DNA of 64,000 bases. Origin: Prevotella sp. UBA2456. Its GTDB lineage: Bacteria; Bacteroidota; Bacteroidia; Bacteroidales; Bacteroidaceae. Shown one piece after another: positions 35,969-43,776 of the stretch. Below the pieces are notes generated by a model. The model ran no database searches. It was given only the letters and a program-made list of their open reading frames with translations, and was not told where the DNA came from. The position numbers and the translations under genes were made by a program. Numbering within the stretch: position 1 is the first letter of the stretch; the number at the start of each line of letters is the position of its first letter. Location: assembly GCA_002342415.1 (NCBI GenBank), contig DDPY01000053.1:106003-170002 (forward strand). Reading direction: 5' to 3'.

Positions 35969-37852
35969 GTGGAATTACTACAAGATATCAAATACCCTGA
36001 AGACCTCCGAAAACTGGCTGTCGACCAGTTGCCACAGCTCTGTCAGGAACTGCGTGAGGATATTGTCAAGGAACTGTCGGTCAACCCAGGCCATCTGGCG
36101 TCGAGCCTCGGCGTGGTGGAGCTGACGGTAGCCTTGCACTATGTATATAACACACCGGAAGACAGAATCGTATGGGATGTGGGACACCAGGCCTACGGAC
36201 ACAAGATACTGACTGGACGGCGCGAACGTTTCTGCACCAATCGCAAGCTGGGCGGACTGAGGCCCTTCCCCTCGCCCGAAGAGAGCGAATACGACACGTT
36301 TATGTGCGGCCATGCTTCCAACAGCATCTCTGCCGCCTTGGGAATGGCTGTTGCTGACAAAGACAGACACCGCCAGGTAGTGGCCGTCATCGGCGACGGT
36401 GCGATGTCGGGCGGACTGGCCTACGAAGGTCTGAACAATGTGTCATCGTCCGACAACGATATCCTGATTATCCTTAACGACAATAACATGTCGATAGACC
36501 GCGCCGTGGGAGGCATGCAGGAATACCTGCTGTCGCTGTCGACCAACGAGACGTATAACGCCCTGCGCTTCAGGGCATCACGCTGGCTTCACAAGGTAGG
36601 ACTGATGGAGGACGACCGCCGCCGCGGACTCATCCGCCTCACCAATGCGGTGAAGTCGGCTATCTCCCACCAACAGAACGTGTTCGAAGGCATGGACATC
36701 CGCTACTTCGGGCCTTTCAACGGGCACAACGTCAAGGAACTGGTACGCATCCTCCGACAACTGAAGGGAATGAAAGGTCCCAAGCTGCTCCATCTGCACA
36801 CCCAGAAAGGTCACGGTTACGCCCCTGCCGAGAAGGATGTCACCGTATGGCACGCACCAGGAAAGTTTGATCTCGAAACGGGCGAGCGACTGGTAGATAA
36901 AGATAAGAACACGCCTCCGCGCTTTCAGGATGTCTTTGGTGAGACATTGTTGGAACTGGCCCGTCAGAATCCGAAGATTGTAGGCGTTACCCCAGCCATG
37001 CCTACTGGCTGTTCGATGAATATCATGATGAAGGAGATGCCCGAACGCACCTTCGATGTGGGCATTGCCGAGGGACATGCCGTTACCTTCTCGGGCGGAA
37101 TGGCCAAGGAAGGACTCCTGCCTTTCTGCAATATCTATAGTGCCTTTGCCCAGCGCGCCTACGACAACATCATCCACGATGTGGCCATCCTGCGACTGAA
37201 CGTGGTGCTATGCCTCGACCGCGCCGGACTGGTGGGCGAAGACGGGCCCACCCATCACGGAGCCTTCGATATGGCAGCCCTGCGCCCCATCCCCCATCTC
37301 ACCATTGCCTCGCCCATGGACGAGCACGAGCTGCGCCGGCTGATGTACACCGCACAACTGCCCAATAAGGGTCCGTTCGTCATCCGCTATCCCCGAGGTC
37401 GCGGTTCGCTGGTCGATTGGCACTGCCCGTTGGAAGAGATTCCCGTCGGAAAGGGCCGCTGTCTGCGCGAGGGCAGCGATGTCGCCGTCATCACCATCGG
37501 TCCCATCGGCACCCAAGTAGCCCAGGCCATCGAGGAAATTTCTCAACTTCCAACTTCTAACTCTCCACTCTCCGTAGCCCACTACGACCTGCGCTTCCTG
37601 AAACCGCTCGACGAAGAGCTGCTCACGACGATAGGCCGCCGGTTCCAGAAGATTGTCACCATCGAAGACGGAGTCCGCAACGGAGGCATGGGGTCGGCCG
37701 TACTGGAATGGATGAGCGAACATGGGTTCACGCCCGTCATCCGACGTTTAGGACTGCCCGACGAATTTGTGGAACACGGTACAGTTGCCCAGCTGCAGGC
37801 CATTGTGGGCATTGACAAGGAAAGCATCAAACGAGCCATATTAGAACTATGA
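35969..37852 (+). CDS. dxs: 1-deoxy-D-xylulose-5-phosphate synthase
   Basis: 627 residues with a GTG start at 35969, the only start that fits the promoter and family N-terminus. Thiamine diphosphate binding is shown by GDGAMSGGLAYEGLNN and the N-terminal SVNPGHLASSLGVVELT with its His; the transketolase pyrimidine domain (GIAEGHAVTFSGGMA, DRAGLVGEDGPTHHG) and C-terminal domain are complete. It condenses pyruvate and glyceraldehyde 3-phosphate in the first step of the MEP isoprenoid route; dxr lies at 56103-57260. Residues about 525-535 (SQLPTSNSPLS) come from a 7-bp repeat inserted in frame. The end overlaps trkA by 4 bp. Confidence 0.96.
   Translation: MELLQDIKYPEDLRKLAVDQLPQLCQELREDIVKELSVNPGHLASSLGVVELTVALHYVYNTPEDRIVWDVGHQAYGHKILTGRRERFCTNRKLGGLRPFPSPEESEYDTFMCGHASNSISAALGMAVADKDRHRQVVAVIGDGAMSGGLAYEGLNNVSSSDNDILIILNDNNMSIDRAVGGMQEYLLSLSTNETYNALRFRASRWLHKVGLMEDDRRRGLIRLTNAVKSAISHQQNVFEGMDIRYFGPFNGHNVKELVRILRQLKGMKGPKLLHLHTQKGHGYAPAEKDVTVWHAPGKFDLETGERLVDKDKNTPPRFQDVFGETLLELARQNPKIVGVTPAMPTGCSMNIMMKEMPERTFDVGIAEGHAVTFSGGMAKEGLLPFCNIYSAFAQRAYDNIIHDVAILRLNVVLCLDRAGLVGEDGPTHHGAFDMAALRPIPHLTIASPMDEHELRRLMYTAQLPNKGPFVIRYPRGRGSLVDWHCPLEEIPVGKGRCLREGSDVAVITIGPIGTQVAQAIEEISQLPTSNSPLSVAHYDLRFLKPLDEELLTTIGRRFQKIVTIEDGVRNGGMGSAVLEWMSEHGFTPVIRRLGLPDEFVEHGTVAQLQAIVGIDKESIKRAILEL
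37544..37571. repeat. In-frame 7-bp tandem repeat inside dxs (CAACTTC type)
   Basis: Four 7-bp units (CAACTTC twice, then two variants), translated in dxs as QLPTSNSPLS just before the C-terminal domain strand AHYDLRFLKPLD. Confidence 0.85.
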
Positions 37853-39207
37853 AGATTATCATTGCCGGAGCAGGTGCCGTAGGTACTCACCTGGCCAAGC
37901 TGCTGTCACGCGACCATCAGGACTGCGTGCTCATTGATGAGGACCCTGCTCGTTTGGGCGACCTCGACAGCCGCTATGACATCATGACTCTGCAGGGCCG
38001 CACGACGAGCATCAACACGATGAAGGAAGCCGGTGTCGAGAATGCCGACCTCTTTGTCGGCGTCACTCCCGACGAGAGCCGCAACATGAACGCCTGCATG
38101 ATAGCCCACGCCTTAGGAGCAAAGAAGACGGTGGCGCGTATCGACAATTTCGAATATCTGGATCCCTCACGCAAGGAGCTCTTCGAGCGCATGGGCATCA
38201 ACTCACTCATCTTTCCCGAGGTGCTCGCTGCCGTCGACATCACCAACGGCTTGAAAATGTCGTGGGTGCGACAGCGATGGGATGTCAACGGTGGCGACCT
38301 CGTCATGCTGGGCATCAAGCTGCGTAGCACATGTGAGGTACTGAACCAGCCGCTGCGGACGCTCTGCGGACCCGACGACCCCTATCATATCGTAGCCATC
38401 AAGCGCGAGGGCGAGACACTGATTCCTGGCGGTAATGACGTGCTGCAAGAGAACGACCTCGCCTATTTCATGACCACACGCGAGTATATCCCCTACGTCC
38501 GTCAGATTAGCGGCAAGGAGCACTATGCCGACGTTAAGAATGTCATCGTGATGGGCGGCGGTCGCACGGCTGTTCGCATGGCGAAGATGGCTCCCGACTA
38601 TATGAACCTGAAGATTATCGAGCAGGACCAGGCTCGCTGCGAGAAGCTCAACGAGAAGCTGGCCGACCAGGACGTGATGGTGATTCACGGTGACGGACGC
38701 GACCTCGGACTGCTGCAGGAAGAGGGCATCCAGAACACACAGGCCTTCGTAGCTCTCACGGGCAATGCCGAGACCAATATCCTGGCGTGTCTGACTGCCA
38801 AGCGCCTGGGTGTTCGCAAGACAATAGCGATGGTCGAGAACCTCGACTATGTTGATATGGCCGAGAGTCTGGACATCGGTACCATCATCAACAAGAAGAC
38901 ACTTGCCGCCAGCCATATCTACCAGATGATGCTCGACGCCGATGTCAGCAATGTCAAGAGCCTGATGCTCGTCGACAGCGACGTGGCCGAGTTTACCGCT
39001 GCCAAGGGGGCGCGCGTCACCAAGCGCCCTGTCAAGGACCTCGGACTGCCTATGGGTGTCACCATCGGCGGATTGGTACGCAACGGACAGGGCATCCTCG
39101 TAAACGGTAACACACAGATTGAGGCCGGCGACTCGGTGATGGTGTTCTGCCATGAGCAGAACCTGCAGAAAGTAGAGAAATATTTCAAGGCCAATATATT
39201 ATGGTAA
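37849..39207 (+). CDS. trkA: Trk potassium uptake regulator TrkA
   Basis: 452 residues with two RCK modules, each a Rossmann NAD-binding part (KIIIAGAGAVGTHLAKLL at the N-terminus; NVIVMGGGRTAVRMAKMA near residue 230) plus an RCK_C part. It forms the cytosolic nucleotide-gated ring on the TrkH channel, whose gene overlaps its end by 7 bp. It overlaps dxs by 4 bp (ATGA), so it is translationally coupled to it. Confidence 0.95.
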   Translation: MKIIIAGAGAVGTHLAKLLSRDHQDCVLIDEDPARLGDLDSRYDIMTLQGRTTSINTMKEAGVENADLFVGVTPDESRNMNACMIAHALGAKKTVARIDNFEYLDPSRKELFERMGINSLIFPEVLAAVDITNGLKMSWVRQRWDVNGGDLVMLGIKLRSTCEVLNQPLRTLCGPDDPYHIVAIKREGETLIPGGNDVLQENDLAYFMTTREYIPYVRQISGKEHYADVKNVIVMGGGRTAVRMAKMAPDYMNLKIIEQDQARCEKLNEKLADQDVMVIHGDGRDLGLLQEEGIQNTQAFVALTGNAETNILACLTAKRLGVRKTIAMVENLDYVDMAESLDIGTIINKKTLAASHIYQMMLDADVSNVKSLMLVDSDVAEFTAAKGARVTKRPVKDLGLPMGVTIGGLVRNGQGILVNGNTQIEAGDSVMVFCHEQNLQKVEKYFKANILW

Positions 39208-40661
39208 ACTTTCCTCTGGTCTATAAGATTATCGGCTCACTGCTGTTCCTGCTGGGAACGATGCTGGCCATCTGCGTCATGATTGCCATCTACTATGGCG
39301 AGGACGACATGATGGCCTTTCTCGTCTCCACACTGCTCACCGTGAGTGCCGGATTCATCTTCAAATACCTGGGGCGCAATGCCAACAACAACCTGAGCCG
39401 CCGCGACAGCTACTTCCTGGTGACAGCCAGCTGGGTCATCTTCACCATCTTCGGCATGATGCCCTTCCTCATCGGAGGCTATATCACCAACGTCACCGAT
39501 GCCTTCTTCGAGACGATGTCAGGATTCACCACCACGGGAGCCAGCATCCTCGACGATGTGGAGTGGCTGCCCCACGGCATCCTCTATTGGCGCACGCAGA
39601 CACAATGGATAGGTGGTTTGGGAATCGTCTTCTTCACCATTGCCATCTTGCCCTCAATGGTAGGCAACGGCAGCGTGAAGGTGTTCTCGGCCGAAGCCAC
39701 AGGACCGATGCGCTCGAAGATGCACCCCCGGCTGTCGACGATGGCCAAGTGGATATGGACCATCTATCTGGGACTGACCATCGCCTGCGTCGCGTCGTTC
39801 TATCTCTGCGGCATGACCTGGTTCGACAGCATCAACTACGCCATGACCACCACCGCCACCGGAGGTTTCGCCACCCATAACGACACCACCACCTACTTCA
39901 ACTCCCCCTCCATCGAGTATGTGTCGGTAGTCTTTCAGTTTCTGGCGGGCATCAACTTTGCCATGCTCTATCTGGCCATCTTCAAGCTCAAGGTGGGAGC
40001 GCTCTTCAAGAGTTCCGAGTTCAAGCTCTATCTCTTCATCGTCGCTGCCGCCACCTCGTGCATCATGTATCTGCTGATGACCAGCAACGGCTACGGACTG
40101 GAGCGTGCCTTCCGCTCCGCACTCTTCCACGTGGTATCGTTCATGACCACGACGGGCATCTACAACGACGATGCCGCCATGTGGCCACCCATCACATGGA
40201 TAGTCTTAGGACTGCTGATGTTCATCGGAGCCTGCTCGGGCTCTACCACCGGCGGTTTCAAGTGCATCCGTCTGGTCATGGTGTTCAAGGTGCTGCGCAA
40301 CGAGTTCCAGCGCATACTGCATCCCAATGCCGTGCTGCCGGTCAAGGTCAACGGACAGCCCGTCTCCCAGCAGAAGCTCTCCACCCTGCTCGCCTTCTTT
40401 GCCATCTTCACCTTCATGGTGCTCATCACCGCCACCATTATGATTATGTCGGGCATCGACTATACCAACTCGGCGGTCATCGCCCTCAGCTGCATCAGCA
40501 ATGTCGGTGCCTCGCTGAGCACGGAGATAGGCCCCGTCATGTCGTGGAGCGAACTGCCCGAATACATCAAGTGGACCTGCTCGTTCCTCATGCTCGTGGG
40601 CCGTCTGGAAATCATGAGCGTACTGGTGCTCTTCACCCGGGCATTCTGGAAAGACAACTAA
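39201..40661 (+). CDS. trkH: Trk potassium uptake channel TrkH
   Basis: 486 residues, inner membrane. Four pseudo-repeated pore loops are recognisable: SGFTTTGASI, TTATGGFAT, TTTGIYND and SNVGASLSTEI, which give the selectivity filter. Works with TrkA in proton- or sodium-driven or passive potassium uptake. Followed by an 8-bp tandem array, then manA. Confidence 0.95.
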   Translation: MVNFPLVYKIIGSLLFLLGTMLAICVMIAIYYGEDDMMAFLVSTLLTVSAGFIFKYLGRNANNNLSRRDSYFLVTASWVIFTIFGMMPFLIGGYITNVTDAFFETMSGFTTTGASILDDVEWLPHGILYWRTQTQWIGGLGIVFFTIAILPSMVGNGSVKVFSAEATGPMRSKMHPRLSTMAKWIWTIYLGLTIACVASFYLCGMTWFDSINYAMTTTATGGFATHNDTTTYFNSPSIEYVSVVFQFLAGINFAMLYLAIFKLKVGALFKSSEFKLYLFIVAAATSCIMYLLMTSNGYGLERAFRSALFHVVSFMTTTGIYNDDAAMWPPITWIVLGLLMFIGACSGSTTGGFKCIRLVMVFKVLRNEFQRILHPNAVLPVKVNGQPVSQQKLSTLLAFFAIFTFMVLITATIMIMSGIDYTNSAVIALSCISNVGASLSTEIGPVMSWSELPEYIKWTCSFLMLVGRLEIMSVLVLFTRAFWKDN

Positions 40662-40663
40662 AC

Positions 40664-40719
40664 TCGAGAACCCGAAATGTCGAGATGTCGAGAACTCGAA
40701 ATACCGAAATATCGAAATA
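40664..40719. repeat. Perfect-period 8-bp tandem array between trkH and manA
   Basis: Seven 8-bp units with consensus YCGARAWR (for example TCGAAATA, TCGAGATG), without a single spacing break. It begins 3 bp after the trkH stop and ends 17 bp before the manA start. Confidence 0.9.
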
Positions 40720-40736
40720 TCGCCAAAAAGAAAAAA

Positions 40737-41636
40737 ATGAACTACTACAAATTCACTCCCCTTCTGAAGACCCTCATCTGGGGTACAGAGAGCTGGCAGA
40801 TTAGCGGTGTGCCCGGCAACGAGACCGCCTGCGGCGGAAAGAGTCTTAACGAAATAGTAAGAGAAGAGAAAGGCACTCTGGTGGGCGAGGCCAACTATCA
40901 GCGCTTCGGCGATGAGTTCCCCCTGCTCATCAAGTTCATCGATGCCCATCAGGACCTCTCCATCCAAGTGCATCCCACCGACGAGATTGCCCATCGGCAG
41001 GGCAAGCCGCGCGGCAAGACCGAGATGTGGTACGTGATGGACTCGCAACCCACGGCCAAGCTCTACAACGGTCTAAAGATGCAGATTACTCCCGAACAGT
41101 ATAAGGCGATGGTCGAGAACAATACCATCTGCGACGCGCTGGCACAGTATCAGGTCAGCGAGGGCGACTGCTTCTTCATCCCTGCCGGACGCATCCATGC
41201 CATCGGTGCCGGCTGCTATCTGGCCGAGATTCAGCAGACCTCCGATGTCACCTATCGCATCTACGACTACGGACGCCGCGACAAGGACGGCAACCTGCGC
41301 CAGCTCCATACCAAGGAGGCTGCCGAGAGCATCAACTACAGCGTGTTGCCCGACTATCGCCAGCAGTACACGCCCGCGAAGAACGAAGGCCAGCTATTGG
41401 TGGAGTGCCCTTACTTCAACACTGCCGTCTACGACCTCACCGAGCCCATGACCATCGACTACTCGGAGCTTGACTCCTTCGTCATCCTCATCGGACTGAA
41501 GGGCGAAGGCACGCTGACCATTGATGGCGAGCAGACAGCGCTACGGGCCGGAGAGACCATCCTCGTGCCCGCCACTGCCAAGGAGGTACGCGCCGAGGGT
41601 ACCATCAAGTTTCTGGAGACTTACGTGCTGTCGTAA
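40737..41636 (+). CDS. manA: Mannose-6-phosphate isomerase, class I
   Basis: 299 residues from ATG at 40737; an upstream ATG at 40677 would translate the 8-bp repeat and is not favoured. Zinc-site motifs SIQVHPTD and GKTEMWYV, IPAGRIHAIGAGCYLAEIQQTSDVTYRIYDYGR with the catalytic Arg. It interconverts fructose 6-phosphate and mannose 6-phosphate and could supply GDP-mannose for glycan synthesis. Shorter than E. coli ManA, as is usual for Bacteroidetes. The last 32 bp overlap the DUF4435 gene on the opposite strand. Confidence 0.93.
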   Translation: MNYYKFTPLLKTLIWGTESWQISGVPGNETACGGKSLNEIVREEKGTLVGEANYQRFGDEFPLLIKFIDAHQDLSIQVHPTDEIAHRQGKPRGKTEMWYVMDSQPTAKLYNGLKMQITPEQYKAMVENNTICDALAQYQVSEGDCFFIPAGRIHAIGAGCYLAEIQQTSDVTYRIYDYGRRDKDGNLRQLHTKEAAESINYSVLPDYRQQYTPAKNEGQLLVECPYFNTAVYDLTEPMTIDYSELDSFVILIGLKGEGTLTIDGEQTALRAGETILVPATAKEVRAEGTIKFLETYVLS

Positions 41637-42618
41637 GGTAGGCCTCGATGTCCTGCTGTATGTGCAGGAACTGGGGAGCCGACTGATAGCCCACATTCTT
41701 TTTCAACGTCTGACGGATGTCCTGCACCGAGTGTTCGTAGCAGGACATCTCGTTTTGTTTCTGCATGTGGTGACGGGCCGTACGCGCAATCTCGTCCTGT
41801 CGCTCCTGGCGCAGATGGTTGCACACCTTATTTAATATAGGTACCACCACAGCGTCAAACAGATGGTGTCCCTGAATATAGAGATAGGTGGTCTGCGGGG
41901 TGATGCCTAAGGCCTTGATGTCCTCCTTTGTCTTCAGATAGTCAGCCTTGTTGTTCGGATAGTCGGCCTGCAACTGACGTATCTTCACCCCCACCTTGTG
42001 CCGCAGGTGGTCGATAGAGGACTGAGGATGATACATGTTGAATCCGCCGGGCTCGGTCACCCGCCCGAAGTCCGACAGCGTGAACTTGTTATGATGACCG
42101 GAACGATAGGCCCACACCGACCATACGAAGAGCGGGAAGACGGCTTCGCTATACTGGCGCAGATAGTCTTCGAAGTCGAAGATGCGATGGTCGTTGAGCG
42201 TCACCGCCACACAGGCGTCGTGCAGCGACGGGGCGTAGCATTGCAGATTCTCGATGGCATAGGCATAGGTATGGAAGACGTAGGGGCTGTCCAGCACGCG
42301 CTTCGACTGCTCGGTGGCTCCCTGCAGCAGATAGTCGTAGTCGGCATCCACGCAGGCAATCATGTCCGGCCCCGTCTTGCCGCCCAGGATATTCATCAGC
42401 ACCGACTTCTTGCCGCGCTCCAGCTTGCGGTGCGAGGGCAGCATCACCTCGAAGTATCGCTCGCTGTTCTCGAAGCGGCTCAGCACCGTGCGCCAGAAGT
42501 AGATGTCGTCGTAGCTCTCGACATACGCCACGATGCGGCGACGGGCCTGCTTGGAGGTCAGCCGGTTGGCCGCCTCGAAGTAGCTACTGCTGAGATTATC
42601 TTTTAATTTGCTAGGCAT
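41605..42618 (-). CDS. DUF4435 protein (Toprim-like nuclease component)
   Basis: 337 residues. The Toprim signature is visible: a Glu in IVAYVESYDDIYFW (Glu34) and a DxDxD in ACVDADYDYL (Asp91, 93, 95), the usual metal-binding residues. DUF4435 is the family of AriB, the effector of the PARIS anti-phage system, where an ATPase partner (AriA) releases it as a toxic nuclease. The upstream gene here is such an ATPase, 28 bp away, which supports a two-gene module. The start codon lies within a 9-bp tandem array. The role in defence is inference from family and gene order; a housekeeping role is not excluded. Confidence 0.8.
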   Translation of the reverse strand: MPSKLKDNLSSSYFEAANRLTSKQARRRIVAYVESYDDIYFWRTVLSRFENSERYFEVMLPSHRKLERGKKSVLMNILGGKTGPDMIACVDADYDYLLQGATEQSKRVLDSPYVFHTYAYAIENLQCYAPSLHDACVAVTLNDHRIFDFEDYLRQYSEAVFPLFVWSVWAYRSGHHNKFTLSDFGRVTEPGGFNMYHPQSSIDHLRHKVGVKIRQLQADYPNNKADYLKTKEDIKALGITPQTTYLYIQGHHLFDAVVVPILNKVCNHLRQERQDEIARTARHHMQKQNEMSCYEHSVQDIRQTLKKNVGYQSAPQFLHIQQDIEAYLTTARKSPET

Positions 42619-42650
42619 ACTAGAAATACTAGGGATACTAGGGATACTAG
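42617..42650. repeat. 9-bp tandem array joining ATPase and DUF4435 genes
   Basis: On the minus strand CTAGTATCC-type units, almost four copies at a 9-bp period. The first unit holds the ATPase stop codon TAG and the last contains the ATG of the DUF4435 gene. The DUF4435 frame stays open through the array. Confidence 0.9.
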
Positions 42651-43450
42651 ACAGTAATATCGCTCACTTCGGTCACGCGGTCCATCCAGCCGTTCATGAT
42701 GACGGCCGGCGAGTGGGTGGTCAGGATAATCTGCACGTGCGGGTTCAGCTCTACGATAAGGTCGATGAGCCGTTTCTGCCACTCGATATGCAGGCTCACC
42801 TCGGGCTCGTCCATGAAGAGCACGTAGGGCTGCTGGTCCTCCACGAGGACGGTGAGCAGGATGGCGAGCATCTGCTTCTCGCCGCTCGACAGCTGATAGG
42901 GCACCAGCGTCTCGCCAATCTGCGAGAAGCGGATTTCGTTCTCCGTCCTCACGATTGTCTTGCCCGTATCGGCAAACAGGTCGTCCACCATGTCCTGGAA
43001 TCGCTTCTTCGATTCCGACAGCTGCTGCGCCGCCTCGGTGTTGCCGCGCTGCAGTTCGGCAATGATGCGGTTGCCGATGTTCACCTGATAGTCCAGATAC
43101 TTGCGCTGCAGGTGGTAGAGCTGGAAGTCGAGCGCACTCCTGATGCGCGAGTCCACGAGGTTCATCGTCTCCAGGTCGAGCACGGGCGAGTCCAGCGAGC
43201 GGATGATGTCGAAGCGCACGTGGGTGGCATCCTCGGGGTCGGCGATGATGTGTACGCCCTTCAGCAGATGGTTCTGCAGGTCACCGTTGGTATTGATACT
43301 ACGGAATATCTTGTTCAGGATGGTCGACTTGCCCACGCCGTTGATGCCGCTCAGGATGTTCACCTGGGGGTCCAGCGTCCACAGGATGTGCTTCTTGCCA
43401 CTCCACAGAGAGTCGATCTCTATCTGCTTAATACAGGTTGCATACTTCAT
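42647..43450 (-). CDS. ABC/OLD-type AAA ATPase partner of DUF4435
   Basis: 267 residues. Walker A GINGVGKST (35-43), ABC-like signature YQLSSGEKQMLAILL, Walker B YVLFMDEPEVSLHIEW and switch His in LTTHSPAVI: the AAA_15/AAA_21 group that includes AriA and OLD ATPases. The helical insertion between Walker A and the signature is short. It lacks a fused Toprim domain; the following DUF4435 gene supplies one. It probably senses or holds the effector and releases it on infection, by analogy with PARIS. Upstream are a promoter and, beyond it, a striking six-unit 22-bp array. Confidence 0.85.
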   Translation of the reverse strand: MKYATCIKQIEIDSLWSGKKHILWTLDPQVNILSGINGVGKSTILNKIFRSINTNGDLQNHLLKGVHIIADPEDATHVRFDIIRSLDSPVLDLETMNLVDSRIRSALDFQLYHLQRKYLDYQVNIGNRIIAELQRGNTEAAQQLSESKKRFQDMVDDLFADTGKTIVRTENEIRFSQIGETLVPYQLSSGEKQMLAILLTVLVEDQQPYVLFMDEPEVSLHIEWQKRLIDLIVELNPHVQIILTTHSPAVIMNGWMDRVTEVSDITV

Positions 43451-43471
43451 AGTCGTAAGTTTTTACTGACG

Positions 43472-43503
43472 CGAAGGTACGAAGAATCGCGCAGAAAACC
43501 AAA
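43472..43503 (-). promoter_or_regulatory. Promoter of the ATPase-DUF4435 module
   Basis: Minus strand TTTG (43503-43500), 20-nt spacer, TACCTTCG (43479-43472), one mismatch from consensus. Confidence 0.6.
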
Positions 43504-43558
43504 TAAATCCCTTTCTATTTTCTCGTTCAGCGAAAAAAAAAATCCCGCACCCTTTTTT

Positions 43559-43690
43559 GAGTTAACTCAAATAATCGATTGAGTTAACTCGATTGATGTT
43601 TTGAGTTAACTCAACTTTTTTCGGGAGTGCAGAGGAAAACTTTTTGGAGTGCAGGGAAAAAAGTTTTCGAGTGCAGTGGAGGAAAAGCTA
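43559..43690. repeat. Six-unit array with exact 22-bp period (GAGT boxes)
   Basis: GAGT begins at 43559, 43581, 43603, 43625, 43647 and 43669. Units 1-3 start with the palindrome GAGTTAACTC; units 4-6 start with GAGTGCAG followed by A/T-rich sequence. The rest of each unit varies. It lies between the lipoprotein terminator and the ATPase promoter and contains no gene. Confidence 0.92.
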
Positions 43691-43702
43691 CGCTTAACAA
43701 AC

Positions 43703-43736
43703 AAAAAAAAAGCTTCCCACCGAAATGGGAAGCTTT
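43703..43736 (-). terminator. Terminator of the large lipoprotein gene
   Basis: An 11-bp stem AAAGCTTCCCA/TGGGAAGCTTT with a 6-nt loop; on the minus strand it is followed by a run of T. It lies 41 nt past the lipoprotein stop. Confidence 0.9.
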
Positions 43737-43776
43737 CTTAGTGTTGTGAGTGATTCCCGTCAGAGAGAAGTCACTG

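Noticed and set aside
40677..40736. Longer start for manA translating the 8-bp repeat
   Set aside because: The family begins at the ATG at 40737; the extension consists only of repeat-coded residues.
43559..43690. Periodic array as a CRISPR
   Set aside because: The repeated part is 8-10 bp and the period is 22 bp; no spacers of 25-40 bp and no cas genes nearby.
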